Assembly: GCA_964518905.1 (NCBI GenBank)
Contig: CAZFJL010000005.1
Span: 46,311 to 110,310 of the forward strand
Reading direction: 5' to 3'
DNA length: 64,000 nucleotides
Source: RDYZ01 sp964518905
GTDB lineage: Bacteria; Cyanobacteriota; Cyanobacteriia; Cyanobacteriales; Geitlerinemataceae
Shown in pieces: positions 8,765 through 17,201 of the stretch. A program made the translations under genes and the position numbers. The notes below the pieces were generated by a model, which did no database searches, had not been told where the DNA came from, and worked only from the letters and a program-made list of their open reading frames with translations. Each line of letters begins with the position of its first letter. The first letter of the stretch is position 1.

Positions 8765-8810
8765 CAATGGTCTATTCGGAAACCTTCACGGCATAGACCA
8801 TTAATTTTAT
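8765..8810 (+). terminator. Hairpin terminator after the UbiH-type gene
   Basis: The inverted repeat AATGGTCTAT (8766-8775) / ATAGACCATT (8793-8802) with a 17-base loop is followed by AATTTTATT. It lies between two convergent genes and fits a terminator for the plus-strand gene. Confidence 0.6.
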
Positions 8811-8835
8811 TGATCCTGCTGATGAGTCTTTCGTT

Positions 8836-10632
8836 CTAGCTATCGAGGGTTTCATCCGCTTCGAGGCCGCCCGGTGTGCCGGAAAAGACCAAACCGCGTG
8901 TCACATCGACCGTGATAATCGCACCATCCGCAATCAAACGGGTGGCATTTTTCAGACCGACGATCGCCGGTTTGCCCAACTGAGCGCAGATTGTCGCCGT
9001 ATGACCATTGAGGTTTTCATCCTCGACAATCACAACCGCCGCTTTTTTGATGGTTTCGATGTAGTCAGCATTCGTTGTCGCTGTCACAAGGATATCGCCA
9101 TCATTAAAGTGGACTGCCGCGCGGATATCTTCCACAATTCGCGCCGATGCACCGATCGTGCCGCGAATCTCGCCCAAGCCCGTTCCCTGTCCCAGGAGCG
9201 CCGTCACGACTTCCACCTTGACGAGATCGGTTGATCCCGAGACACCGCGCAGCGTTCCAGCCGTCATCACGACCAGATCACCTTCGGACACGAGATCGCC
9301 TTCAAGCGCGACGTTAATTGCGGCTTGGAAGGTTTGCGAGGTTGAGGGTAAATCCAGTACCAGCAGGGTACGCACGCCCCAGACAAGCTGGAGTTGCCGT
9401 GCCACGTTGATGTGGGGCGTGATCGCCAAAATCGGAGTGTACGGACGGAATTTCGAGACGTTCCGAGCGGTTGCGCCGCTCTTGGTAAGCGTCATGATTG
9501 CCGAAGCATCGAGCAGGTGTGAGATCTGGCCGACGGATTGGCTGATCGCATTGGGGATCGATCGCCCGGATTCTTCGGCGGAGACCACATTACGGGTGAT
9601 CGTGTCGTTTTCGATGCGACAGGCGATCGTGGCCATCGTCTCGACAGCCTTGACCGGGAAATCGCCGACAGCGGTTTCGTTAGACAGCATCACCGCGTCT
9701 GTACCATCCAGAATTGCGTTTGCCACGTCGGAAATCTCCGCACGGGTCGCACGCGGATTCGAGACCATGCTATCGAGCATCTGGGTGGCCGTGATCACCG
9801 GGATGCCAAAGCGGTTGGCCGTCCGAATCAACTGTTTTTGCAACAGAGGGACATCTTCGGCGGGAAGTTCAACGCCGAGGTCGCCCCGCGCTACCATGAC
9901 GCCATCACTGAGCGAGAGGATTTCTTCCATCTGCTCGATCGCTTCGTGTTTTTCGATCTTGACGATCACCGGGACATTTTTCCCCGCGCTAGCGATCAGC
10001 TCTTTAATTTCCAGCACATCTTGGGGATTGCGCACAAAGCTCAAGGCCACCCAATCGACACCTTGGTCTAGACCAAACATCAGATCTTCACGATCTTTAT
10101 CGGTCATGGCCTTAACCGACAGGTAGACCCCTGGAAAATTCACGCCCTTGTTATTGGAGAGCTTGCCGCCAACCGTGGTGCGACAAAAAAGCTCGCCCGA
10201 CTTGGGATCGGTCTTTTCCACGCACATCTCGACCCGTCCATCGTCGAGCAGGATGATCGATCCCTCGGGAACTTCTCGCGCGAGCGGTTCGTAGGTGATC
10301 GACGACATGTGCTGAGTGCCGAGCACCTGGTTGCTCGTCAGAATAAAGGGATCGCCGTCACGCAGGACGATCGAGCCTTGCTCAAACTTGCCGAGGCGAA
10401 TTTTGGGGCCTTGGAGATCTTGCAAAATGCCAACGGGCTGATTCAACTCAAAGGAAAGCTGACGAATCGTCCGAATGTTGCGCTGATGATCTTCGTGGGT
10501 TCCGTGAGAAAAGTTGAGCCGAAGGGTGGTAGCCCCTGCCAAGATCAACTCGCGAAGGACATCGGGATCGCTAGTGGCGGGTCCGATCGTCGCCACGATT
10601 TTCGCCCGGCGCAGGGGGGATTTCAATACCAT
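8836..10632 (-). CDS. pyk: Pyruvate kinase with C-terminal PEP-utilizer domain
   Basis: This enzyme converts phosphoenolpyruvate and ADP to pyruvate and ATP in the last step of glycolysis. At 598 residues it is longer than the E. coli enzyme. Residues 1-475 are the standard fold: KIVATIGPAT, LRLNFSHGTHE, the K/E metal motif VIVKIEKHEAIEQMEEI, VARGDLGVELPAEDVP, and PVITATQMLDSM. The extension, from about 500, is a swivelling phosphohistidine-type domain (DGDILVTATTNADYIETIKKA ... GHTATICAQLGKPAIVG), common in cyanobacterial and Bacillus enzymes. Here the usual TSH triad reads NGH. The ATG start is well placed. Confidence 0.96.
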   Translation of the reverse strand: MVLKSPLRRAKIVATIGPATSDPDVLRELILAGATTLRLNFSHGTHEDHQRNIRTIRQLSFELNQPVGILQDLQGPKIRLGKFEQGSIVLRDGDPFILTSNQVLGTQHMSSITYEPLAREVPEGSIILLDDGRVEMCVEKTDPKSGELFCRTTVGGKLSNNKGVNFPGVYLSVKAMTDKDREDLMFGLDQGVDWVALSFVRNPQDVLEIKELIASAGKNVPVIVKIEKHEAIEQMEEILSLSDGVMVARGDLGVELPAEDVPLLQKQLIRTANRFGIPVITATQMLDSMVSNPRATRAEISDVANAILDGTDAVMLSNETAVGDFPVKAVETMATIACRIENDTITRNVVSAEESGRSIPNAISQSVGQISHLLDASAIMTLTKSGATARNVSKFRPYTPILAITPHINVARQLQLVWGVRTLLVLDLPSTSQTFQAAINVALEGDLVSEGDLVVMTAGTLRGVSGSTDLVKVEVVTALLGQGTGLGEIRGTIGASARIVEDIRAAVHFNDGDILVTATTNADYIETIKKAAVVIVEDENLNGHTATICAQLGKPAIVGLKNATRLIADGAIITVDVTRGLVFSGTPGGLEADETLDS

Positions 10633-10830
10633 TGAACTCTAGTGACTCTAAAAAAATCTAAAGGAGACGGGGTCTGCTTGCTGCTAGTGTCTCATGAAGG
10701 ATTGCGTTTTCTGAGATAACTTTGAGGCGACGATCGCTGTAGCAAAAGACGCCACCAACCTGTTAGCCAGTTCGGTGAGGGGATGGATTGCAATGATCGG
10801 GTCTCCGTCGCAAATGGTCTCAATCTCGGT

Positions 10831-11223
10831 CTAAAGCGCAGCAATGCAGTCGATCTCGACGAGCACGTCTTTCGGTAAGCGCGACACTTCGACGCAGGCA
10901 CGCGCGGGGGCAGTGGCGTCGTCAAAGTAGCGAGCGTAGACCTCGTTCACCGCTGCAAAGTCGTTCATATCAGCCAAAAAGACGGTGGTTTTGACCACGT
11001 GCTGAAAGCTGGCTCCGGAGGCTTTGAGGACAGCGGCTAGGTTGGCCATGACCTGCTCAGTTTGACCGGCCACATTTTCGGTGTGGACGATCTGGGAGGT
11101 GGCGGGATCGATCGCGATTTGACCGGCGGCGAAAATAAAGCGTCCGCTGGCGGCGATCGCCTGGTTATAAGGGCCGACGGGTGCAGGGGCGTCGTCGGTA
11201 CGAATGACGTCTCGGGTACTCAT
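10831..11223 (-). CDS. ridA: RidA-family enamine/imine deaminase
   Basis: RidA hydrolyses reactive 2-aminoacrylate and related imines released by PLP enzymes. The 130-residue length is normal. The motifs VGPYNQAIAASGRFIFAAGQI, the loop around KTTVFLADMNDFAAVNEVYARYF and PARACVEVSRLPKDVLVEIDCIA, with the catalytic arginine in PARA, are all present. It lies between pyk and purD on the same strand; the spacing of about 200-245 bases on each side suggests separate transcription. Confidence 0.93.
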   Translation of the reverse strand: MSTRDVIRTDDAPAPVGPYNQAIAASGRFIFAAGQIAIDPATSQIVHTENVAGQTEQVMANLAAVLKASGASFQHVVKTTVFLADMNDFAAVNEVYARYFDDATAPARACVEVSRLPKDVLVEIDCIAAL

Positions 11224-11297
11224 ACGGAGAATAATGGCGAAGGGTAATGAATAAAAAGCGGGTTGAAGTCAACTTTCATCATTGACAACAATCGTTC

Positions 11298-11397
11298 AGG
11301 ATTTACGCAAGGGGGGTTAGATGTCCGACTGCTCACATTGTCCTGAGATTGAGAACAGAGACGGCTCGTTCAGAAGTCGGACTTCTGCGTAAGTCTT
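11298..11397. repeat. Element B, copy 1 (100-bp inverted-repeat element)
   Basis: A 100-bp non-coding element with ends AGGATTTACGCA and TGCGTAAGTCTT, which are imperfect inverted repeats. Inside are CAGAAGTCGGACTTCTG, itself palindromic, and a second GTCCGAC. A copy of exactly the same length in inverse orientation is at 44194-44293, and a third, interrupted copy is near 14752-14970. Confidence 0.8.
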
Positions 11398-11467
11398 ATC
11401 GTTGAAAGCGTGGGTATGAGTGGCTTACCATCCCCACGGCTCTGCGCTTTGTCGGCAAATCGCTATC

Positions 11468-12745
11468 CTAACGGATGCGGTAGCCAATGTCGCGACGATA
11501 GTAGCTGCCCTCGAACTGAACCGATTCGACGGCGGCGTAGGTTTTGGCGATCGCCGCTTCAAAGTTATCCGCGACGGAGGTAACCCCCAAGACGCGCCCG
11601 CCCGAGGTTTGCAGTTCGCCCCGTTTAATTTCCGTTCCCGCATGGAAGACCACGGCATCTTGAGCCTCCGCCATGTCGATCCCGGAGATGGACTTACCCT
11701 TTTCGTAATCATCCGGGTAGCCACCCGAGGCCAACACCACGCAAACTGAGACGCCGTCGCTCCAGACGAGCGGATCGAGCTGGGCGAGACGTTTTTGGAC
11801 GCAGGCAAGCAAGACCCGATCGAGCGGCGTTTCGAGTAGAGGTAAGACGGCCTGAGTTTCGGGATCACCGAAGCGGCAGTTAAATTCCAGCACCTTGGCG
11901 CTACCATCCTCGGCCACCATCAAACCGGCATACAGCACGCCGCAAAAGTCGATCCCGCGTGCTTTGAAGGCGTTGACCGTCGGTTGCAAAATCTCACGCT
12001 GGACGCGATCGAGCTGCTCGCTCGATAACAGCGGCGTCGGGGCATAAACTCCCATCCCGCCGGTATTTGCGCCGGTATCTCCTTCGCCGATTTGCTTGTG
12101 ATCCTGAGCCGGGAGCAGCGGGATAACCGTTTCACCATCGGTCAAGGCCAAAACCGAAACCTCTTGACCGGTCAAAAATTCTTCGATGACGATCGTCTCA
12201 CCCGCTGCGCCGAACTTGCCGCTAAAAATGGTCTCGATCGCCGCGATCGCTTCATTCTCGCTGGCCGCCACGACCACACCTTTACCCGCCGCTAGACCGT
12301 CCGCCTTGACGACGATCGGCGATCCCATTTGGCGCACATAGGCGATCGCCTCGTCTTTGCGATCCGCCGTGAAACTCTGCGACGCCGCCGTCGGAACGCC
12401 AGCTTCGGCCATCAGCGCCTTCGCCCAGGCTTTACTCGACTCGATTTGCGCCCCGTCCTGGGTCGGGCCAAACACGGGGATTCCTTCCGACTTGAGGCGA
12501 TCGGCCAAACCCGCAGCAAGCGGAGCTTCGGGGCCAATAATCACCAAGCCCGCGCCTTGCACGAGGGCAAATCGCGCAATCCCATCAAAATCAGAAACGG
12601 ACATGGCCACATTTTGGCAATTCGCTAGCGTTGCCGTGCCGCCATTTCCCGGAATGCAAAACACGCCGTTAATATTTGGCGATCGCAGCAACGACCAGGC
12701 CAATGCGTGCTCGCGTCCTCCATTTCCGATCACAATCGCTCTCAC
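11468..12745 (-). CDS. purD: Phosphoribosylamine-glycine ligase
   Basis: PurD (GARS) joins glycine to phosphoribosylamine with ATP in the second step of purine synthesis. At 425 residues it is of normal length. The ATP-grasp architecture is complete: MRAIVIGNGGREHALAWSL at the N-terminus, IIGPEAPLAAGLADRL, PIVVKADGLAAGKGVVVA, VIEEFLTGQEVSVLALTDG, DHKQIGEGDTGANTGGMG, VLEFNCRFGDPETQAVLP. The start codon is GTG. No other purine gene is adjacent. Confidence 0.96.
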   Translation of the reverse strand: MRAIVIGNGGREHALAWSLLRSPNINGVFCIPGNGGTATLANCQNVAMSVSDFDGIARFALVQGAGLVIIGPEAPLAAGLADRLKSEGIPVFGPTQDGAQIESSKAWAKALMAEAGVPTAASQSFTADRKDEAIAYVRQMGSPIVVKADGLAAGKGVVVAASENEAIAAIETIFSGKFGAAGETIVIEEFLTGQEVSVLALTDGETVIPLLPAQDHKQIGEGDTGANTGGMGVYAPTPLLSSEQLDRVQREILQPTVNAFKARGIDFCGVLYAGLMVAEDGSAKVLEFNCRFGDPETQAVLPLLETPLDRVLLACVQKRLAQLDPLVWSDGVSVCVVLASGGYPDDYEKGKSISGIDMAEAQDAVVFHAGTEIKRGELQTSGGRVLGVTSVADNFEAAIAKTYAAVESVQFEGSYYRRDIGYRIR

Positions 12746-13089
12746 GGCAAACTCCTACACATAAGTCAGATCGATCGCGGCTACTTTCCGAATCAACAAG
12801 GCACAATTGACCCTGCATACTCGAACGCGACTCGTAAAGTTGAAACTTGGTTAAACAAGCAAGCCCGAGACATCATCGCACGCTAGGAAACTCTCTGGCA
12901 ATTGATATACAAGGGTTTCAAATTAAGAACATTTAAGACTTGAACGGCCTATGTAAAAGTACGTGGAACTGAATCATTACTAGCCATCTTGATTTTTTAA
13001 GGGCTTTTAGGACAAGACGGCTTAATCTAGAAGCGGTTTGTGTCGTTCTGATTTGTGGCTCCCAAACTGTCGTTTTCTCTATCTCCCCT
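12746..13089. other. Divergent intergenic region between purD and ABC permease
   Basis: About 340 bases separating divergent genes. It should hold both promoters. No purine-riboswitch-like structure, RNA gene or repeat copy is recognisable. Confidence 0.45.
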
Positions 13090-13989
13090 ATGTCCTCGAT
13101 CGACTCTCACGCTCCGAATCTGATCGCCGGAGTGCGATCGATCCTCCGGCCGAGTGGCCGCATTTCCATCTCACGGCGACTGATGCAGATTGGCGCGTTG
13201 ATCACGTTAGCGTTTGCGGCGATCGCCCTGTTCACGCCGCTTTTAGTCCAGACGGGCATGATCCAAAACCCGAACGAACTCCTGAGCAACCCAATTCATG
13301 AACCGCCATCCAGCACTCACTGGTTTGGCACGACGCGCCAGGGCTACGACGTGTTCTCGCGGACGCTGTTCGGCGCTCAGGCCGCGCTGAAGGTGGTGAT
13401 TTTGGCGACGGCGTTGAGCGTGTTGATCGGTGTGCCGCTGGGTCTGCTGGGGGGCTATCTCGGGGGCTGGGTCGATCGCATCTTGCTATTCGTGATGGAT
13501 GCGATCTATACCCTGCCGGGATTGCTGCTGTCGATCACGCTGGCGTTTGTCGTCGGGCGCGGCCTGTTTAACGCGGCGATCGCCCTCAGCATTGCCTATG
13601 TGCCGCAGTATTACCGCGTGGTTCGCAACCAAACGGTCAGCGTTAAAACCGAGCTTTTTGTCGAAGCGGCGCAGGCGATGGGCGCATCAACCTGGCGAAT
13701 TCTACGTAAGTATTTATTCGGAAACGTGATTCAAAGCGTGCCGGTTTTATTTGCGCTCAACGCCGCCGACGCGATTTTGATTTTGGGCGGGCTGGGCTTT
13801 CTGGGTCTAGGTTTGCCGGAAAACGTGCCGGAATGGGGCAGCGATCTGCGTCAGGCGCTCGAAGCGTTGCCGACGGGGATTTGGTGGACGGCGTTTTTCC
13901 CTGGGGCGACGATGACGCTGATGGTGGTGGGTTTGTCGCTGTTTGGTGAGGGGATCGCCGAGTCGATCGAGCCGGATCGCGATCGTTAG
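13090..13989 (+). CDS. ABC transporter permease, DppC/OppC type
   Basis: A 299-residue inner-membrane permease of the peptide/nickel importer class. A cytoplasmic N-terminus precedes the first helix (MQIGALITLAFAAIALFTPLL). The periplasmic loop carries HWFGTTRQGYDVFSRTLFGAQAALKV, a hallmark of DppC/OppC. The EAA loop that contacts the ATPase is VEAAQAMGASTWRILRKYLFGN. The C-terminus is GEGIAESIEPDRDR. No binding protein, second permease or ATPase is adjacent, so the rest of the transporter must be encoded elsewhere, which is usual in cyanobacteria. Confidence 0.9.
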   Translation: MSSIDSHAPNLIAGVRSILRPSGRISISRRLMQIGALITLAFAAIALFTPLLVQTGMIQNPNELLSNPIHEPPSSTHWFGTTRQGYDVFSRTLFGAQAALKVVILATALSVLIGVPLGLLGGYLGGWVDRILLFVMDAIYTLPGLLLSITLAFVVGRGLFNAAIALSIAYVPQYYRVVRNQTVSVKTELFVEAAQAMGASTWRILRKYLFGNVIQSVPVLFALNAADAILILGGLGFLGLGLPENVPEWGSDLRQALEALPTGIWWTAFFPGATMTLMVVGLSLFGEGIAESIEPDRDR

Positions 13990-14276
13990 CGCTGGGGTGT
14001 TTTTGCTTCGAGTTAGCCCCAAATTTCTACACTCTAAAAGATCGATCAGCTCAAGCTTTTTGTCTGTGATGATCCCAGAGTTTAGCGAAACGAAACGCAA
14101 CGAGACGTCGCCATCCAATAATTCTCTAATCTCTGATGCGAGAGAGGGATCGCGTTAGCGTAAGATAAACTCCAGTTTTGTTCGACACGATCGCAACTCA
14201 AACGTAATTAAACGCAAGTTAAAGCCAACACGCGAGACGCGATCTCAGACGCAGCGGCAACAATAGGAGATAGACA

Positions 14277-14627
14277 GTGACACAGCAGGCAGTGGGTTCG
14301 CTCGAAACAAAAGGGTTTCCCGGCATGATGGCGGCCGCAGATGCCATGGTCAAAGCCGGACGCATTACCGTTGTCGGCTTTATCCGCGCCGGTAGTGCCC
14401 GGTTTACGGTTAATATTCGCGGCGGTGTATCGGAAGTTAAAGCGGCAATGGCCGCAGGCATCGAAGCTGCGGAGAATACCTACGGTTCAGCGCTCGAAAC
14501 CTGGGTGATTATTCCGCGTCCACACGAAAACGTGGTTGCGGTTCTGCCGATCGACTATTCGCCGGAAGTCGAAGCGTTCCGGGATGCTGCCGAAGGTCGC
14601 AATCGCCCCACGCTACCGAGCGCGTAG
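14277..14627 (+). CDS. ccmK4: Carboxysome shell protein, CcmK4-type
   Basis: A single bacterial-microcompartment domain of 116 residues that forms hexameric tiles of the beta-carboxysome shell. QAVGSLETKGFPGMMAAADAMVKAGRIT opens the domain. The pore-lining motif is RAGSAR rather than the KIGS of CcmK1/2, and ETWVIIPRPHENV plus a C-terminal tail resemble CcmK4. It stands alone: the usual neighbour ccmK3 is absent, as is the ccmKLMNO cluster. Shell proteins of this type are thought to tune permeability rather than build the shell. A terminator-like hairpin follows. Confidence 0.88.
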   Translation: MTQQAVGSLETKGFPGMMAAADAMVKAGRITVVGFIRAGSARFTVNIRGGVSEVKAAMAAGIEAAENTYGSALETWVIIPRPHENVVAVLPIDYSPEVEAFRDAAEGRNRPTLPSA

Positions 14628-14712
14628 TCTCAATCTAGGCGTTGTTTGGATTCAGCCTGATTCATCTATTTTTGATTCAATAATTTGTGAGTCTGATTCA
14701 ATATTTCGCAAG

Positions 14713-14751
14713 AACGTTCCGAGTCAGTTAATGATTGCCCGGAGCGTTTTT
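14713..14751 (+). terminator. Terminator hairpin after ccmK4
   Basis: AACGTTCCG (14713-14721) pairs imperfectly with CGGAGCGTT (14740-14748) and is followed by TTT. It lies about 85 bases after the ccmK stop codon and is a plausible rho-independent terminator. Confidence 0.5.
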
Positions 14752-14970
14752 GCGTTTAGTTCGTTGTGGGTGAGAAGTCCGACTTCTCATACGAAATCCG
14801 GTTCTGTATGGGCAAAATCAAAAATGCCTATGAGCACTGAGCGGAGTCGAAGTGCGGTGTCCACCCAGAGCGATGATCCAGGCTTATACACAAGCGGATT
14901 TCATATCACATCGTCCTGAGAGCTGAAACGGAGCAGGCTCGTTCAGAAGTCGGACTTCTGCATAAATCCT
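14752..14970. repeat. Element B, copy 3, interrupted by element A
   Basis: The left part (around TGAGAAGTCCGACTTCTC, ending 14789) and the right part (from 14906, CACATCGTCCTGAG to TGCATAAATCCT) together align with element B copy 1 at 11298-11397. The extreme left end is degenerate. The split falls exactly where element A copy 1 is inserted. Confidence 0.65.
14790..14905. repeat. Element A, copy 1 (nested in element B)
   Basis: A 116-bp element bounded by TACGAAATCCG and CGGATTTCATA (11-bp terminal inverted repeat, one mismatch), with TCA directly repeated on both sides (14787-14789 and 14906-14908). Its core contains GAGCACTGAGCGGAGTCGAA. The second copy is at 60327-60443. Confidence 0.75.
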
Positions 14971-15021
14971 GCCAGTTTCGCTGACTGTTTTCGCTCAAAT
15001 TTCTTCTCTTACCATTTCGCC

Positions 15022-15612
15022 ATGAGCCAAATTCAACAGATCGCCGGTCGCGGTATTCCCGTAAAAGGAAACGATATCGACACCGATCGCATCATTCCCG
15101 CCCGCTTCCTGCGCTGTGTCACCTTCGACGGTCTTGGCGAACAGGTGTTCGCCGACGATCGCCAGCAAACCAACGGCGATCACCCGTTTGATCAGGATCG
15201 CTACCAGGGTGCAAATGTTCTGGTCGTGAATGCGAATTTTGGCTGTGGGTCGAGCCGTGAGCACGCACCGCAGGCGATCGCTCGCTGGGGAATTCAGGCG
15301 ATTATCGGCGAAAGTTTCGCGGAAATCTTTTTCGGGAATTGTGTGGCGATCGGTGTGCCGTGCGTGACCGTGTCGCCGGAGGATGCGACGAAACTTCAGA
15401 CGGCGATCGAGGCCGATCCGAGTGCGACGATCAGCGTCAGCTTGGAATCGATGCAGGCGACCTGCGGCGATCTGAGCGTGGCGATCGCGATGCCCGAGGG
15501 CGCACGTCAGAGTTTCATCGAAGGCTTGTGGGATAGCTGCGGTCAGTTGGTGGATCAAATCGCGGCGGTGCGTGAAACTGCGGTTAAGCTGCCTTATCTA
15601 AACTGGGCGTAA
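15022..15612 (+). CDS. leuD: 3-isopropylmalate dehydratase small subunit
   Basis: LeuD pairs with the iron-sulfur subunit LeuC to isomerise 2- to 3-isopropylmalate in leucine synthesis. The 196-residue swivelling aconitase domain has the usual hallmarks: GRGIPVKGNDIDTDRIIPARFLR, NFGCGSSREHAPQAIARWGI and IGESFAEIFFGNCVAIGVPCV. The ATG start is clear. leuC is not adjacent. The gene is convergent with the FGGY kinase, with only 46 bases between stop codons, including a duplicated short string (ctgggcgtaa). Confidence 0.95.
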   Translation: MSQIQQIAGRGIPVKGNDIDTDRIIPARFLRCVTFDGLGEQVFADDRQQTNGDHPFDQDRYQGANVLVVNANFGCGSSREHAPQAIARWGIQAIIGESFAEIFFGNCVAIGVPCVTVSPEDATKLQTAIEADPSATISVSLESMQATCGDLSVAIAMPEGARQSFIEGLWDSCGQLVDQIAAVRETAVKLPYLNWA

Positions 15613-15658
15613 CTGGGCGTAAGTTGGAATTTTAGGATTTCGAGATGCTGGGATCAAC

Positions 15659-17071
15659 CTAAGATTTAGCGTCGGTTGATGTTGATTGCTGAACGCCCGA
15701 TCGCGCCAATCGAGCGACACCATAGGCCGCCTCTGACTGTGTCGCCCTCTCGACCGGAACCCCCAAACGACGCGATCGCAACCGTCCCCAGGCATCATTT
15801 TTCGCCCCGCCTCCCGTGGTCAACACGCGAGACAGCGGCTCTGCGCCTAATTCGTTGAGTAGCGCATATCCCCGCGCCTCAATGCGAGCGATCGCGTCGA
15901 GCAAACCATGCAGAAATTCGGCGCGATCGCTCGGGCGTGGCTCTAGGTGTGGCGCCAGCTCGGGATCGTTTACGGGGAAGCGTTCGCCGGGAACGAGCAG
16001 GGGATAGTAATCGAGTGGGCTGGGCGCGTCGGGTAGGTCTTGGCTCAGATCGGCGAGTTCGCGATCGCTGAAAAAGTGACGCAACACCGCGCCGCCGGTA
16101 TTCGACGCGCCACCAGCCAGCCAGAGATTGCCGAGGCGGTGGCTGTAAATGCCGTAGCGAGCGTCATCGACCCGCGATCGGCTCAGGAGTTTAACGGCCA
16201 GAGTTGATCCGAGACTCGTTACGGCTTCGCCCGGTCGGGATGTGCCGCTGGCGAGGAAAGCGGCGATGCTGTCGGTGGTTCCGGCGATGACGACGCAGGT
16301 TTCGGGCAGGGAAAAGCGGCGGGCGATCGCGGCTGTAACTGTGGCGATCGGGGTTCCCGGTGCGACGATGTGGGGCAGGATGATTGGCGTGGGTGAGTTG
16401 GGCTCGATCGCTGGGTTCACTTGAGACGAAAGCGGGGATCGATCGTGAATCGTGTAGCGAGGCGCGATCGTCCGCAGTCCCGATCGTAGCCAGCCTGGAT
16501 ACTGCTCGATCGCCGGATCGTAGCCGAACTTTAAAGCGTTGTTATAGTCACTGATCCCCAAAATTCCGTGAAGCTGGAACGTGAGCCAGTCGGCTTGATG
16601 GCAAAAGGTATAGAGCGATCGAGATTGTGAATCAGGCTGATTTTTCTCGCCGGGGATCGCTCCCTGTTCCAATAGCCAAACCAGCTTGGCGAGGCTCGAT
16701 GTGGCGCTGCGCGTCGGGTGATGATCCGGCGCGATCGCTGCCACGCGATCGAGCACGCATCGCGATCGATCATCGTTATACATCAACGGCTCGCCCCAGG
16801 GTTGCCCGTCGCGATCGCAGAGAAACACCGTCGCGGACGTGCCATCGATCGCGATCGCCCGGAGATTTTGCCGCACCTTGCGATCGAGCCGCGTGAGTAA
16901 ATCTTCTAGCGCCGCTGTCCAGATCCCAAACCAATCGCGCCGATCTTCAGGTGCGTCAAATCCAACCGCGATCGAGGCTTGGATCTCGCCCCGATCGTCG
17001 ATCACGATCGCCCGAGCGCCCGACGTCCCAAAATCTAGCCCGAGATAATAATTTGCAACCGTCGCACTCAT
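15659..17071 (-). CDS. FGGY-family sugar kinase, probably D-ribulokinase-like
   Basis: A 470-residue carbohydrate kinase of the xylulokinase/ribulokinase group. The N-terminal phosphate-binding motif YYLGLDFGTSGARAIVIDD, AIDGTSATVFLCDRDG, and the C-terminal TGGGAKNDAWGRLRSRRLGVPVERA with EAAYGVARLA define the fold. The DFGTSG(V/A)RA opening is that of the cyanobacterial subgroup, of which the Synechococcus elongatus member (sePSK) was reported to act on D-ribulose; transfer of that substrate here is inference. Codons are rich in embedded GATCGC strings. Confidence 0.85.
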   Translation of the reverse strand: MSATVANYYLGLDFGTSGARAIVIDDRGEIQASIAVGFDAPEDRRDWFGIWTAALEDLLTRLDRKVRQNLRAIAIDGTSATVFLCDRDGQPWGEPLMYNDDRSRCVLDRVAAIAPDHHPTRSATSSLAKLVWLLEQGAIPGEKNQPDSQSRSLYTFCHQADWLTFQLHGILGISDYNNALKFGYDPAIEQYPGWLRSGLRTIAPRYTIHDRSPLSSQVNPAIEPNSPTPIILPHIVAPGTPIATVTAAIARRFSLPETCVVIAGTTDSIAAFLASGTSRPGEAVTSLGSTLAVKLLSRSRVDDARYGIYSHRLGNLWLAGGASNTGGAVLRHFFSDRELADLSQDLPDAPSPLDYYPLLVPGERFPVNDPELAPHLEPRPSDRAEFLHGLLDAIARIEARGYALLNELGAEPLSRVLTTGGGAKNDAWGRLRSRRLGVPVERATQSEAAYGVARLARSGVQQSTSTDAKS

Positions 17072-17103
17072 CCTTCAATCCTGTTCCAAACCGATAAAGC
17101 CAC

Positions 17104-17151
17104 AAAAAAGCCCGACGCGATCGACGACAATTCGTACGATGGTCGGGCATT
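17104..17151 (-). terminator. Bidirectional hairpin terminator after hemC
   Basis: GCCCGAC (17109-17115) and GTCGGGC (near 17141-17147) form the stem, with an A-run on the left and ATTTTT on the right, so each strand ends in a U-tract. On the minus strand it lies just downstream of hemC. Confidence 0.7.
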
Positions 17152-17201
17152 TTTACGCTTAAGCGTGAGCGATCAGACTAGGGTTAGCTCGTTGCCGTCA
17201 T

